A stretch of DNA of 64,000 nt from Acidicapsa dinghuensis (GTDB lineage Bacteria > Acidobacteriota > Terriglobia > Terriglobales > Acidobacteriaceae): positions 544,768 to 608,767 of the forward strand of contig NZ_JAGSYH010000002.1 of the NCBI RefSeq assembly GCF_025685685.1, given 5' to 3'. Position numbers and translations under genes: made by a program. Position 1 is the first letter of the stretch. Each line of letters starts with the position of its first letter. Below the pieces are notes generated by a model. The model was not told where the DNA came from and made no database searches. It worked only from the letters and a program-made list of their open reading frames with translations. Below, one piece after another: positions 1 to 8,680 of the stretch.

Positions 1-442
1 CCAGCACGGTGCGCGGCGTCAACTGCTTCGTGTCCAGCCCTAACCGCTTCATGATCTGCTTCACAATCGACTGCTGGTCGTTCTCGTCATAGATCGCAAA
101 GCTCTTCGTCAGTCCGTCCTCTCCAATGCGCAGCGCCTCGATATCTCGGCGCAAAATACGCACGCACAGCGAGTGGAAAGTAGCGATCAGCGGCTTGGTA
201 AGCGATCCGCGCTCCAAGAGCTTCTCAATGCGCTCTTCCATCTCCCGCGCCGCCTTGTTGGTAAACGTAACGGCGAGAATTGAATCCGGGGCAACCCCTT
301 TTTCCTGAATCAGATAGGCAATTCGATAAGTAATGACACGCGTCTTCCCCGACCCGGCTCCAGCGAGGATCAGGACAGGCCCATCCGTGGTCTCCACGGC
401 CGCACGCTGCTGCGGATTCAATTGGTCTACAAGATGCTGCAA
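1..442 (-). CDS. uvrD: UvrD/PcrA-type ATP-dependent DNA helicase, N-terminal part (cut by window edge)
   Basis: Superfamily 1 helicase that unwinds DNA 3'-5' in nucleotide excision and mismatch repair and clears replication blocks. Only about the first 147 residues are inside the window; the rest lies beyond position 1. Translation of the minus strand gives the Q-motif region LNPQQRAAV, Walker A AGAGSGKTRVI, motif Ia AVTFTNKAAREM and motif Ib TFHSLCVRIL, in the order typical of UvrD/PcrA/Rep. No ATG lies in frame near the conserved start. A TTG at 442-440 fits the family's N-terminus, and a GTG at 523 is possible but would run through the antitoxin operator. The gene diverges from the Phd-type antitoxin. 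The helicase family call is firm; UvrD versus PcrA versus Rep cannot be settled from this fragment. Confidence 0.88.
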   Translation of the reverse strand, partial: MQHLVDQLNPQQRAAVETTDGPVLILAGAGSGKTRVITYRIAYLIQEKGVAPDSILAVTFTNKAAREMEERIEKLLERGSLTKPLIATFHSLCVRILRRDIEALRIGEDGLTKSFAIYDENDQQSIVKQIMKRLGLDTKQLTPRTVL

Positions 443-518
443 GGCGAGGGATCCGGAGGGAAAGCTTCCTTCTCTAGTGTAACGTCCAGGGAGAAAATCT
501 GGGAAAGGTCGTAAAATG

Positions 519-553
519 TCCACTTTGTCTCAATTGCACAAAGTGGATATTTT
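519..553 (+). promoter_or_regulatory. Palindromic operator/promoter of the orphan antitoxin gene
   Basis: A perfect 10-bp inverted repeat, TCCACTTTGT (519-528) and ACAAAGTGGA (538-547), with a 9-base spacer lies directly upstream of the antitoxin ATG at 560. A promoter can be read through it: TTGTCT (525-530), 17 bases, TATTTT (548-553). This would start transcription close to the ATG itself. Phd/YefM antitoxins usually repress their own promoter through such palindromes, so an autoregulatory operator is the natural reading. The repeat is seen directly; its function is inferred. Confidence 0.6.
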
Positions 554-559
554 GGAGAC

Positions 560-808
560 ATGCAGACCATCTCCGCCACTGAAGCCAAACGGCGCTTTGA
601 CGTAGTTCTTGACGTGGCCCAGCGCGAACCTGTCCGTATCCAGCGGTATGACCGTGATGTAGCCGTGCTCGTTTCCGTGGCCGAGTTCGACCGCCTCAAT
701 TCCAATCGTTGGAAAGAGTTCAACCGGCTGAAAGAATTGGCCGGCGCGCAAGCCCACGCCAACGGACAGACAGAAGAAATTCTTGCCGAGATTCTGGCCA
801 GTCACTGA
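560..808 (+). CDS. Phd/YefM-family antitoxin, apparently without a toxin partner
   Basis: 82 residues. The N-terminus MQTISATEAKRRFDVVLD is the typical Phd/YefM DNA-binding fold start (ISATEAKRRF), followed by REPVRIQRYDRDVAVLVSVAEFDRL, which matches the family core 'PV.I.R.g..vavLvs.ed...L'. The C-terminal third is helical and charged, the part that normally wraps the toxin. The family dimerises, binds a palindrome in its own promoter and neutralises a Doc, YoeB or PIN-domain toxin. Here the next gene, starting 24 bases downstream, is an unrelated DUF971 gene on the opposite strand, so no toxin is encoded beside it. It may be a solitary regulator, pair with a distant toxin, or be a remnant. 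A GGAG at 554-557 is only two bases from the ATG. Confidence 0.85.
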   Translation: MQTISATEAKRRFDVVLDVAQREPVRIQRYDRDVAVLVSVAEFDRLNSNRWKEFNRLKELAGAQAHANGQTEEILAEILASH

Positions 809-831
809 CCAGTCTCCAAGTGAAACAGCCC

Positions 832-1284
832 TTAATTCGGCACAGACCGCCCCAGCCGGCAATCCTCGCACTGGCAATGCCGCCGCAGGAAGTCCCAGGA
901 GTAGATCCCGCTGCTGTGCCCATCCATCCAGTTGAACTGGATCGCGTAACGGCCCACCGGATGCGCACTCGCAGGTCTCGCCGGAGGCTCATACATCTGC
1001 AATAGCTGTTTCGGCTTCGACTTCGGAACTCCAGCTTCGCGCCCCTCAAGCTGCCGTTCTTCCACGCAGGTCGCGCACGGGCAAGCACTGCGCAGCCACG
1101 CAAAGCTCCAGTGGCTACGGTGCCCATCTTCCCACTCAATCTCCATGCCGGTGCCTTCGGTCTTGTGCACCTTCACCTTGGCGGGAGTAAGCGCCTGCTT
1201 CGTCAGCCCCGCCGCGCGCCGATCCTCGCGATCCTGGCGCTTCTGTTCTTCCTCCGTGAGGAAGCGAATTCCCTCGTGACTCAT
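832..1284 (-). CDS. DUF971 / gamma-butyrobetaine hydroxylase-like N-terminal domain protein
   Basis: 150 residues. The protein has the DUF971 layout: a central region (GMEIEWEDGHRSHWSFAWLRSACPC) in which the substrate-domain motif 'W.DGH.s.....wLR..C.C..C' is clear, then a second similar half (QFNWMDGHSSGIYSWDFLR) ending in HCQCEDCRLG. The paired cysteine motifs CPCATC and CQCEDC suggest zinc or other metal binding. The domain is fused to gamma-butyrobetaine hydroxylase in eukaryotes; as a free bacterial protein it is often linked to iron-sulfur metabolism, but its role is not settled. The N-terminal 35 residues are charged and probably helical. It is convergent with the antitoxin gene. The upstream ribosome site is weak (AATAGAGAT before ATG). 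Confidence 0.82.
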   Translation of the reverse strand: MSHEGIRFLTEEEQKRQDREDRRAAGLTKQALTPAKVKVHKTEGTGMEIEWEDGHRSHWSFAWLRSACPCATCVEERQLEGREAGVPKSKPKQLLQMYEPPARPASAHPVGRYAIQFNWMDGHSSGIYSWDFLRRHCQCEDCRLGRSVPN

Positions 1285-1344
1285 ATCTCTATTGTGCCTG
1301 AAATCGGAACCGCGGCGTGAACCTGACCAGTCCGCAGGAGCGGT

Positions 1345-2208
1345 CTAAGAATGGTTTCTCCAGAAGAAATACGCCGCCATCCCAAGGCCGATCACCACCA
1401 CCATGGCCCGTAGCACCCTTGGATTCGCCCGCTGCGCGATACGCGCCGACGAATATCCGCCGATCGCGCAAGTCACCATCGCCGCCAGGCAAAACCGCCA
1501 CTCCACCTTGCCGCTCACCGCGAAGAGAATGCACGCGATTCCGTTGGCCATCGTTGTCGAAACCACCTTCATTGCATTCATCTCGTTCAGATCTTCAAAG
1601 CCAAAGACCGACAATAACGAAATGATCAGAAACCCCGCTCCAGCTCCGAAATAGCCGATATAGAAGCAGATCACTATCGTCGCCAGCACCAGAATCAACT
1701 GCCCACTCTGCCGCGCCCGTTCACGTCTAGGATCAACAGCAGGCAGCCCCTTCCGGCGTTGAAGCCGCTTCATAACCGGACCGCTGAGAGCAAAAATCAG
1801 CGCGGCAAACAGCAGCAGCCACGGCACCAGAAACATGAAAGTCTTCGCCGGAGTATTAAGCAGAACAACTGCTCCAAGCGATCCACCAAGAAGCCCCGCA
1901 ATCCCCATCTTGATCGCCAGTTTCGGATGCTTCTTCACCTCGACCCAATATCCGGCAATCGACGTCAACTGCCCCGGCCATAAAGCCACAGTATTCGTCG
2001 CATTCGCCTGGATCGGTCCGAGCCCAACACCCAAGAGTGCGGGGAAGCTAAGGAATGATCCACCGCCTGCAACAGCGTTCAGCGCACCCGCCAGAAACGC
2101 CGCCACAATGACCCAGAGCAGCCGTGAGCCCATCCCCGAAAACAAACTTTCCGCAACGCCAACAGCACTCCATCCATGCGGCGCAATCACAGCTATCCAT
2201 GCAAGCAT
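1345..2208 (-). CDS. Sulfite exporter TauE/SafE family permease (paralog 1)
   Basis: 287 residues, about eight hydrophobic segments. The family hallmark repeats are visible: GALNAVAGGGSFLSFPALL in the first half and IGYFGAGAGFLIISLL in the second, with the conserved ATNTVALWPGQLTS stretch between them. TauE/SafE permeases are inner-membrane exporters of sulfite, sulfoacetate or other organosulfur anions; the substrate here is unknown. It lies 37 bases behind a close paralog on the same strand, so the two are probably one operon, perhaps forming a heteromer or handling related substrates. The first 25 residues are poorly conserved, and a later ATG at 2133 is an alternative start. Confidence 0.85.
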   Translation of the reverse strand: MLAWIAVIAPHGWSAVGVAESLFSGMGSRLLWVIVAAFLAGALNAVAGGGSFLSFPALLGVGLGPIQANATNTVALWPGQLTSIAGYWVEVKKHPKLAIKMGIAGLLGGSLGAVVLLNTPAKTFMFLVPWLLLFAALIFALSGPVMKRLQRRKGLPAVDPRRERARQSGQLILVLATIVICFYIGYFGAGAGFLIISLLSVFGFEDLNEMNAMKVVSTTMANGIACILFAVSGKVEWRFCLAAMVTCAIGGYSSARIAQRANPRVLRAMVVVIGLGMAAYFFWRNHS

Positions 2209-2245
2209 CTGTCATCAATTTTACCGGCGGCGACTCGCGGCCACT

Positions 2246-3049
2246 TTACTTCGGTCCATAAGCAAGCCAGAAGAAATAAGCGGCGGTCACATAACCAATA
2301 CCGGCCACAATACGACGCAGTCGTTTCTGGTTGATTCGCTTGCTGTAGCGCGCAGCCACATAGCCGCCAATCGCGGCCAGTATCGCCATCTGCCAGCAGT
2401 AACTCCACACCACGCGGCCATTCCAGACGAAGAGAAAAACTGCAATGCCGATCGAAACTGCTGCTGTTACCACTTTGAGCGCATTCATCTCGTGGATGTC
2501 TGTGACACCGCAAAACCCAAAGAGCGCCATCACCAGAAATCCACCACCCGCGCCAAAATAGCCCACATAAAAGCTGACGACAGCCATGCCCACAATCAGC
2601 CAGAAATCAGATCGGGTAACTCCAGACTTGTTCCGCGCGGCAATCCAGCGTCCGAGTGGCTCCGAAAGCGAAAACATCACTGCCGCGAAAAGCAGCAGCC
2701 ATGGCAGCAGATCCAAAAATCGCTTGTTTGGAGTAATTACCAGCAGCCACGCTCCTGCCAGCCCCCCGACGAAAGACGCCGCACTTAGCGGCAAAATGCG
2801 CTTCGAATGGTTTTTCAGGTCGTTCCGGTAGGCGTAAACCGAGGTGAGTTGCCCCGGCCATAACGCCACGTTATTCGTTGCCTGAGCTGAAACCGAACCA
2901 ACTTTGCTGCCTTGCAGTGCAATCACCTGGAGTAGTGCCGGCAGGGAAAGAAACGATCCGCCACCCGCAATTGTGTTAAGCGATCCGGCAAAAAATGAAG
3001 CCACGGGCAGCCATAAAAGCCGCAGCACATGCAATAGACCTGAAAGCAT
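2246..3049 (-). CDS. Sulfite exporter TauE/SafE family permease (paralog 2)
   Basis: Paralog of the neighbouring permease, with the same landmarks: GSLNTIAGGGSFLSLPALL, AQATNNVALWPGQLTS and VGYFGAGGGFLVMALF. About eight membrane segments. The longest open frame begins at a TTG at 3109, but the extra 20 residues are polar and not family-like. The ATG at 3049, giving 267 residues beginning MLSGLLHVLRLLW, matches the paralog's membrane start and follows a GTGGGG stretch. It is the first gene of a two-gene minus-strand unit and diverges from the FKBP gene; the 3110-3225 interval must hold promoters for both. The transported anion cannot be told from the sequence. Confidence 0.83.
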   Translation of the reverse strand: MLSGLLHVLRLLWLPVASFFAGSLNTIAGGGSFLSLPALLQVIALQGSKVGSVSAQATNNVALWPGQLTSVYAYRNDLKNHSKRILPLSAASFVGGLAGAWLLVITPNKRFLDLLPWLLLFAAVMFSLSEPLGRWIAARNKSGVTRSDFWLIVGMAVVSFYVGYFGAGGGFLVMALFGFCGVTDIHEMNALKVVTAAVSIGIAVFLFVWNGRVVWSYCWQMAILAAIGGYVAARYSKRINQKRLRRIVAGIGYVTAAYFFWLAYGPK

Positions 3050-3225
3050 ACCCCACTGTAATGTCTGCTTTTCACTTTCCCAAGAGCAATTTACATTCAA
3101 TTGCCGCAATTAGAATTCAGCCCGAACACTCCCACAGACACACTCCGAGGAAGACGCTTCACATCGTATCTCGCCGCAGCCTGATAGACTCGCCCTGAAC
3201 CCTCACAGGAGTCGTTGCTCTTCGT

Positions 3226-4014
3226 ATGAAATCCATCGCACTCGTTCTCTTTGCGCTCGCCGGCACATTAGTCTCGGCGCAAGCACCCGCGCCAAAGCCC
3301 AAAACCACAAAACCAGCCACTGCAACTGCCGCGAAACCACATCACGCCGTAGCGCTGCCATGCGAGGCCAAACTCCCGGCAACATCGCCAGCAGCGGCCG
3401 GCCCTTGCCACACCGAATTCACCGTCGCACTGCGCTACAAAGACCTCAAAGTCGGCACCGGACCTCTCGCCGAACCCGGCAAGCTCTACAAGGTCCTCTA
3501 CACCGGTTATCTCGCCTCGGATGGCACCGTCTTCGACTCCACTGACAAGCATCGCCGCCCGGTGCTCGACAAAGACAACAAGCCCGTAAACGGACCGGAC
3601 GGCAAGCCCCAGCTGGGCGAGCCCGAACCATTCACCTTTCCGCAAGGCTCCGGCCGCCTCATCCCCGGCTGGGACCAGGGCTTCGAGGGCATGCACGTTG
3701 GCGGCAAGCGCAGGCTCTACATCCCCTATCGACTCGCCTATGGAGAACTCGGCCGCCCGCCCGTGATCCCGCCCAAAGCAGACCTCGTCTTCGACATCGA
3801 GCTCCTCAGCGTGGAAGACATGCCGCAACGGCCCATGATGGGCATGCCGCAGCGCCCCATGCCGCGTCCTGCTGCTCCCGGCGGAGCTGCAACGCCCGGC
3901 GCTGCTCCTGCACCGTCATCGCCACAGACACCACCCACGCCGCCGAAGACCGAAACTCCGTCTCCAACGGAGAAGCCGTCCAACCCTGCGCAGCCACAAT
4001 CGCCTCAGCTCTAG
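3226..4014 (+). CDS. Secreted FKBP-type peptidyl-prolyl cis-trans isomerase with proline-rich tail
   Basis: 262 residues. A Sec signal peptide (MKSIALVLFALAGTLVSAQ) is followed by a Pro/Lys/Ala-rich linker to about residue 50, then an FKBP fold at about 65-195. Its core motifs are YTGYLASDGTVFDST, FTFPQGSGRLIPGWDQGFEGM and GGKRRLYIPYRLAYGE, and the residues that form the hydrophobic proline-binding pocket are conserved. An insertion of about 25 residues (KHRRPVLDKDNKPVNGPDGK) lengthens the loop before the active-site strand. The C-terminal 60 residues are low-complexity, with MPQRPM repeated and then Pro/Thr/Ala runs. The role is prolyl isomerisation and chaperoning of exported proteins in the periplasm. 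It converges with the ABC ATPase gene, with only nine bases between them. Confidence 0.92.
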   Translation: MKSIALVLFALAGTLVSAQAPAPKPKTTKPATATAAKPHHAVALPCEAKLPATSPAAAGPCHTEFTVALRYKDLKVGTGPLAEPGKLYKVLYTGYLASDGTVFDSTDKHRRPVLDKDNKPVNGPDGKPQLGEPEPFTFPQGSGRLIPGWDQGFEGMHVGGKRRLYIPYRLAYGELGRPPVIPPKADLVFDIELLSVEDMPQRPMMGMPQRPMPRPAAPGGAATPGAAPAPSSPQTPPTPPKTETPSPTEKPSNPAQPQSPQL

Positions 4015-4023
4015 TTATTACCG

Positions 4024-4824
4024 CTACGCCGCAGGCAGTTCCGGTGTCGCGGCAAGCAACTGGCGCGTATACGCCTCGCGAGGCTGAGAGCAAAGCTCCT
4101 CGGCCTCGCCCATCTCGACTATCCGCCCCTGCTGCATCACCGCAATCCGCGTCGAGAGATACCGCACCAGCGGCATCGAGTGGCTGATAAACAGATACGT
4201 CAGCCCATGCTCGCGCTGTAGTGTCCGCAGCAAATTCACGATCTGCGCCCCCACGCTCACATCCAGCGCCGACACTGGCTCATCCAGTACCAGAAACTTC
4301 GGCCTCAGCGCCAGCGCGCGCGCAATGTTGATGCGCTGCCTCTGCCCACCGCTGAACTCATGCGGAAACCGCCCCAGCGCCGACTCATCCAGCCCCACCG
4401 CAATCATCAGCTCACGCGCCCTCGCACGCAGATCAGCGTTCGCGATCTTCGTGCCGCTCTCGCGATGAATCACCAGTGGCTCAGTAATCAGATCCAGCAC
4501 ACGCATACGCGGATCAAGCGCTGCCGTCGGGTCTTGAAACACCGGCTGCATCTGCCGCCGCAGCGCTCGCGTCTCCGAGCCGCCAACCTCCACGCCGTCC
4601 ACATGAATCGAACCACTCGTCGGCTTAACCAGCCCCAGAATCATCCGCGCCAGCGTGCTCTTGCCTGACCCCGATTCACCCACCAGCCCCAGCGTCTCGC
4701 CCTCAGCAATCGACAGCGTCACATCGCGCACCACAAGGTGATCTTCTTTACGCAGCCCCAGAAAACCACCGCGCCGCGCATAACTCTTGCTCACCGAAGA
4801 CACCGTCACCATATCCGCCGTCAA
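4024..4824 (-). CDS. ABC transporter ATP-binding protein, oligopeptide/dipeptide (OppF/DppF) type
   Basis: 266 residues with a complete nucleotide-binding domain: Walker A GESGSGKST (49-57), Q-loop Gln97 in PVFQDPTAALDPR, signature SGGQRQR (158-164), Walker B FLVLDEP (177-183) and the H-loop in LFISHSM. The signature region HEFSGGQRQRINIARAL and the phrase DPTAALDPRM are typical of Opp/Dpp/Gsi ATPases. It would power uptake of peptides or similar solutes by a permease pair, but no permease or binding protein is adjacent; the only neighbour on the strand is the amidase gene 49 bases upstream. The start is TTG at 4824, set by a strong GAGGGG six bases before it. It may serve a transporter encoded elsewhere. 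Confidence 0.9.
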   Translation of the reverse strand: MTADMVTVSSVSKSYARRGGFLGLRKEDHLVVRDVTLSIAEGETLGLVGESGSGKSTLARMILGLVKPTSGSIHVDGVEVGGSETRALRRQMQPVFQDPTAALDPRMRVLDLITEPLVIHRESGTKIANADLRARARELMIAVGLDESALGRFPHEFSGGQRQRINIARALALRPKFLVLDEPVSALDVSVGAQIVNLLRTLQREHGLTYLFISHSMPLVRYLSTRIAVMQQGRIVEMGEAEELCSQPREAYTRQLLAATPELPAA

Positions 4825-4873
4825 AGCAATCCCCTCAAATCACTCTGCAAAATTCCGCACACCACGCCTTACC

Positions 4874-6730
4874 TCAATCCAGCTTTGGATGCAGTTTATG
4901 AAAGCCCGTAGCATCCTGGTACGCGCGCCCAAAAGCGCAAAGCTTCGCATCCTGATAGTGCCCAGCCAGAAAGGTGATACTCACCGGCGTTCCGGGGCCG
5001 CCTTCATTGTCATAATCTCCGGGCGTACTCTTAAGCGGCTTCGGCGCATCGTCCCCGCGCAACCCGTTCGGCACAATCAGCGCCGGATGGCCGGTCAAAT
5101 TCGTCACCGTCAACTGAGTTCCACCACTCGGCGCAACAATAATATCCACCTGCTCAAATAGCTTCGACACCTCGCGGATAGCAATCGACCGCGCCCGATT
5201 CGCCTGAATATATTCAACCGCCGGATAGAACCGCGCTATGCGGAAAGTATTCGGCCAGTCCCCTTCACGCTGTCCCGTCAGCAGCTTGTCGCGTCCTGTC
5301 ATCGTCAAATCATCAAAAGCAGCAGCAGCCTCCGCCTCAAGCACCGGAGTGATCGCCCCATACGGCAGCTTCGGCAACTCCACTGGAACAAGCCCCACAC
5401 CCATACTTCGCAACTTATCCAGGGTCGCCGCAACATATTTGTGGTCATAGATACGCATCTCGCGCAATGCCCGTGACTGCGCATCGTCTTCTTCCCGCTT
5501 CTTCTTCGCCTCCGCGCTCTCATTCGCCGGAGCCTTCGATGGCTCAAAGGGCTTCGGCGCATCAAACGCGGACTTGATATACCCCACCCGCAGGCTCTTC
5601 CAGTCAAACTCTGCATCCCATGCAAACGCCGCATCGCGCACCGACAGATCCTGCCCATCCGGACCGTAGATAGCGTTCAGCACCATCGCGCAATCTTCCA
5701 CCGTTCGGCAGATTGGCCCCAGCTTATCCATCGACCAGCTCAAAGCCATCGCACCCGTCCGTGGAACAAATCCAAACGTAGGCCGCAGTCCGGTGTCCCC
5801 GCACCGCGTAGACGGCGAAGAGATCGACCCCAGCGTCTCCGAACCAATCGCAAACGCCACACAGCCCGCAGCCACGCCGCTTGCCGGCCCCGCCGATGAT
5901 CCACTCGATCCCTGGTTCGTATTCCACGGATTGCGCGTAACGCCGCCAAACCAGTGATCGCCCATCGCCAGCGCGCCCAGCGTCAGCTTCGCTACCAGCA
6001 CAGCGCCTGCCGCATCCAGCCGCTTCACTACGGTCGCATCTTCATCAAAGTTCTGCTTTTCAAATCCACCAGCACCCCACGTCGTCGGATATCCCTTCAC
6101 CGCCAGCAGATCCTTCGCACCCCACGGTATCCCATGCAACGGCCCGCGATAGATGCCTCCCGTGATCTCCGCATCCGCAGCCCTCGCCTGTGCCAGCGCG
6201 CGCTCCTCCGTCAGGTTAATCACCAGATGCAGCTTTGGATCGTACCGCTTCAGCCGCGCCAGATACATCTGCGTCAGCTCCAGCGAAGTTACCTTGCGCG
6301 CCTCAATCAACGCCGCCAGTTCTCGTACGGATGCAAACGCCAGATCCTCCACATTGCCCGTAACCGCAATTTCCGGAGCCTTGCTCCAGCGCGGCTCGCG
6401 CCTGCCCGTCTCAATCACTGCACCCGGCGGTAGCGGATCGAAAACAATCGCCGGCGCAACACTGTTCGGTATCTTCAGTTTGCGAATCTCCGCATATGAT
6501 CCGCGCTGTCTCGCCAGCCCATCCAGCATCATCTTCTTCTGATCCGCCGTAATGGTGAGGCCCGCCAGCTCCGCTGCCTCATCAATCATCCCATCCGTAA
6601 TCTTCGGCAGTTCGTCGGGCTTTGCATCCTGAGCCTGCACAGCAAGCGTATAAAGCGTCCCCGGAAAAAATGCCGAAGCAATACCCGCCTGACTGCAGAC
6701 AGCCAGAAATCCCCTGCGATCCAGTTTCAT
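4874..6730 (-). CDS. Exported amidase-signature enzyme (Tat signal)
   Basis: 618 residues from the ATG at 6730. The N-terminus MKLDRRGFLAVCSQAG carries a twin-arginine motif followed by a hydrophobic stretch, so export by the Tat system is likely. The amidase-signature core is present: catalytic Lys206 in GIPWGAKDL, the Gly/Ser-rich GSSGSSAG loop (274-281), and the nucleophile Ser302 in GSETLGSISSPS, a variant of the usual GTDTGGSIR. The last stretch, STRCGDTGLRPTFG, departs from the commoner 'P...cG..GlkPT.G' form. A charged insertion (SAEAKKKREEDDAQS) lies mid-protein. The enzyme hydrolyses an amide bond; the substrate is unknown. It is not the GatA subunit of the tRNA amidotransferase, since it is exported and longer. 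A longer frame from 6766 lacks a better start. Confidence 0.88.
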   Translation of the reverse strand: MKLDRRGFLAVCSQAGIASAFFPGTLYTLAVQAQDAKPDELPKITDGMIDEAAELAGLTITADQKKMMLDGLARQRGSYAEIRKLKIPNSVAPAIVFDPLPPGAVIETGRREPRWSKAPEIAVTGNVEDLAFASVRELAALIEARKVTSLELTQMYLARLKRYDPKLHLVINLTEERALAQARAADAEITGGIYRGPLHGIPWGAKDLLAVKGYPTTWGAGGFEKQNFDEDATVVKRLDAAGAVLVAKLTLGALAMGDHWFGGVTRNPWNTNQGSSGSSAGPASGVAAGCVAFAIGSETLGSISSPSTRCGDTGLRPTFGFVPRTGAMALSWSMDKLGPICRTVEDCAMVLNAIYGPDGQDLSVRDAAFAWDAEFDWKSLRVGYIKSAFDAPKPFEPSKAPANESAEAKKKREEDDAQSRALREMRIYDHKYVAATLDKLRSMGVGLVPVELPKLPYGAITPVLEAEAAAAFDDLTMTGRDKLLTGQREGDWPNTFRIARFYPAVEYIQANRARSIAIREVSKLFEQVDIIVAPSGGTQLTVTNLTGHPALIVPNGLRGDDAPKPLKSTPGDYDNEGGPGTPVSITFLAGHYQDAKLCAFGRAYQDATGFHKLHPKLD

Positions 6731-6914
6731 GAATGCACGCCCTTGAAGAATCAAATCTATTCGCAACCTAGCGAACCAACCCGCATGAGAGCAAGCGGTT
6801 TATCGAGTGAGACGATCAGAACGGTAAATCTAACTAAGTCAAACACTATGTCATAAAGTAAACGGCGCAGCGCATGTGTAGCCATCTTCGTCACACACGT
6901 GCTGCGCTGTCGCA

Positions 6915-8597
6915 CTACTTTGAAGCCGTATCCTCAACCGAAACCTTCAGCACATACGAGTACTCGCAGCTCATCGAAGCCGGCAGCTTCACATTCAACG
7001 CATCCGGCGTCTGCATCCAGTCAAGCTTCGCATCTGAGCCAATCAAATCAACTGAAGCGAACTTGATCCCGCTCGCCTCATTCCCCGATCCCAGCGCGTG
7101 AATGCTCGCATAGCTCTCCACGCCTTTTTCCGGACAAGCCATGCCGATCGCATAGATTGTGTTGTCCTTCGCCGTAAACCGGAAATCTTCCGTCGTGTAC
7201 GGCTTCGTGTCCTGATCATGGAACGCGCCGCCAATCACCTTCGTCGGCCCCTCTCCATATACCTTCCATGGCGTAGTCTCGTAAATAGCCTCGCCATTCG
7301 CCTTCAGCCAGCGCCCCATTCCGCGTAGCGTAGTCTGAATCTCCTCCGGTATCGTCCCATCCGACTTAGGCCCGATATTCAGCAGCAGATTGCCATTCTT
7401 GCTGACAATATCGATGAGCTGATGAATCAGAAAATCCGGCGGCTGATACTGATCATGCTCAATGTATCCCCATGAGAGCTTGCTGATCGATGTATCTGTC
7501 TGCCAGTGTTCCGGCTCAATCGAGGCAAGTTGTCCGCGTTCAAAGTCGCGCACCGCGGAGGACCAGTCCATCGCATAGTTCTTGAAATTCACCACGCCCT
7601 GATAACCATGCGCCACCGCGTAGTTGTAATAGAACGCGTCAAACTCCGTCACGCGCTGCCGAAAATTCGGCTGCCCGATCCACCAGTCGAAATACACCAG
7701 CTCCGGCTTGTACTTCTCCACCAGCTCCGTCATGCGAGCCATCCAGTCCGCCGTCCACGCCGGGCTCGCATACGTCCAGTCATCGGTCAGTCCCGGATCG
7801 TGCCCACCCGCCGTCCACGCATGCGCCGGCCCATACAGTGACGCATATTTCGGATCGTTCACATCCGAACGAATACGCCGCCCGCCATCGAAAAAGAAAT
7901 CATGCTCCGCGCGATGCGACGACAACCCAAAGTGCAGACCATCCGCACGCACCGCCTTCGCAAGCTCTCCAACCACATCGCGCTTCGGCCCCATCTTCAC
8001 AGCTGTCCAGTCCGACAACCCCGAGTCATACATCGAGAAACCATCATGATGCTCGGCTACCGGCACCACGTAGCGCGCACCTGACTCCTTAAACAGCTCC
8101 GCCCACTCCTTCGGATCCCACTTCTCCGCCTTGAACATGGGGATCAGATCCTTGTATCCGAGCTCATCTTTGTGCGCCGGATCTTTCGAAGCGAAGCGAT
8201 TCTGAAAATCCTTATATGCAACTTCATCCGGCCGGTACATATTGCGTGGATACCACTCGCTGTCCGCCGCAGGCACCGAGTACACACCCCAGTGAATGAA
8301 GATGCCGAACTTCGCATCCTTGTACCACTGCGGAATCTCCATATGCCGCAGACTCTCCCAGTCCGGCCGGAACGGCCCATCGTGCGCTTGCCGGTCCGCT
8401 TCTTTCAATAGGCGATTCCGCTCCGTGTCGTACTTCGACACCGACTTCTGCCACTCCTCGTCAATCTGTTCAGCTGATTTGGTGTACCAGGTAGGGGCCA
8501 GCGGATCGGCAGCAGCCTGAGATGACTGCGCGTAGGCCTGTGAAGACAAAACAACAGTAAATACTGCACCGAAAGCGAGAAATTGTAAGCGTTTCAT
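6915..8597 (-). CDS. Alpha-L-fucosidase, glycoside hydrolase family 29
   Basis: 560 residues from the ATG at 8597, with a signal peptide (MKRLQFLAFGAVFTVVLSSQAYAQ). GH29 landmarks are KFGIFIHWGVYSVPA near the start of the barrel, VPVAEHHDGFSMYDS with the conserved His-His, YFDWWIGQ holding the probable catalytic nucleophile Asp304, and LLLNIGPKSDGTIPEE near the end of the barrel. A C-terminal beta domain of about 130 residues follows. The enzyme removes alpha-linked L-fucose from glycans such as xyloglucan, in the periplasm or outside the cell, with retention of configuration. There is no transporter or regulator beside it. A TTG two codons upstream (8603) is an alternative start. Confidence 0.93.
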   Translation of the reverse strand: MKRLQFLAFGAVFTVVLSSQAYAQSSQAAADPLAPTWYTKSAEQIDEEWQKSVSKYDTERNRLLKEADRQAHDGPFRPDWESLRHMEIPQWYKDAKFGIFIHWGVYSVPAADSEWYPRNMYRPDEVAYKDFQNRFASKDPAHKDELGYKDLIPMFKAEKWDPKEWAELFKESGARYVVPVAEHHDGFSMYDSGLSDWTAVKMGPKRDVVGELAKAVRADGLHFGLSSHRAEHDFFFDGGRRIRSDVNDPKYASLYGPAHAWTAGGHDPGLTDDWTYASPAWTADWMARMTELVEKYKPELVYFDWWIGQPNFRQRVTEFDAFYYNYAVAHGYQGVVNFKNYAMDWSSAVRDFERGQLASIEPEHWQTDTSISKLSWGYIEHDQYQPPDFLIHQLIDIVSKNGNLLLNIGPKSDGTIPEEIQTTLRGMGRWLKANGEAIYETTPWKVYGEGPTKVIGGAFHDQDTKPYTTEDFRFTAKDNTIYAIGMACPEKGVESYASIHALGSGNEASGIKFASVDLIGSDAKLDWMQTPDALNVKLPASMSCEYSYVLKVSVEDTASK

Positions 8598-8680
8598 CGC
8601 CAACGAGCATAATGATCAAATCACTGCAAAGGCAAGCAGGATTTCACACATGCATGAATGAGAGGATTGGCACGAACCCT

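Noticed and set aside
5954..6433. Open frame on the plus strand within the amidase gene
   Set aside because: Arg/Gln-rich product typical of an antisense shadow of a GC-rich gene.
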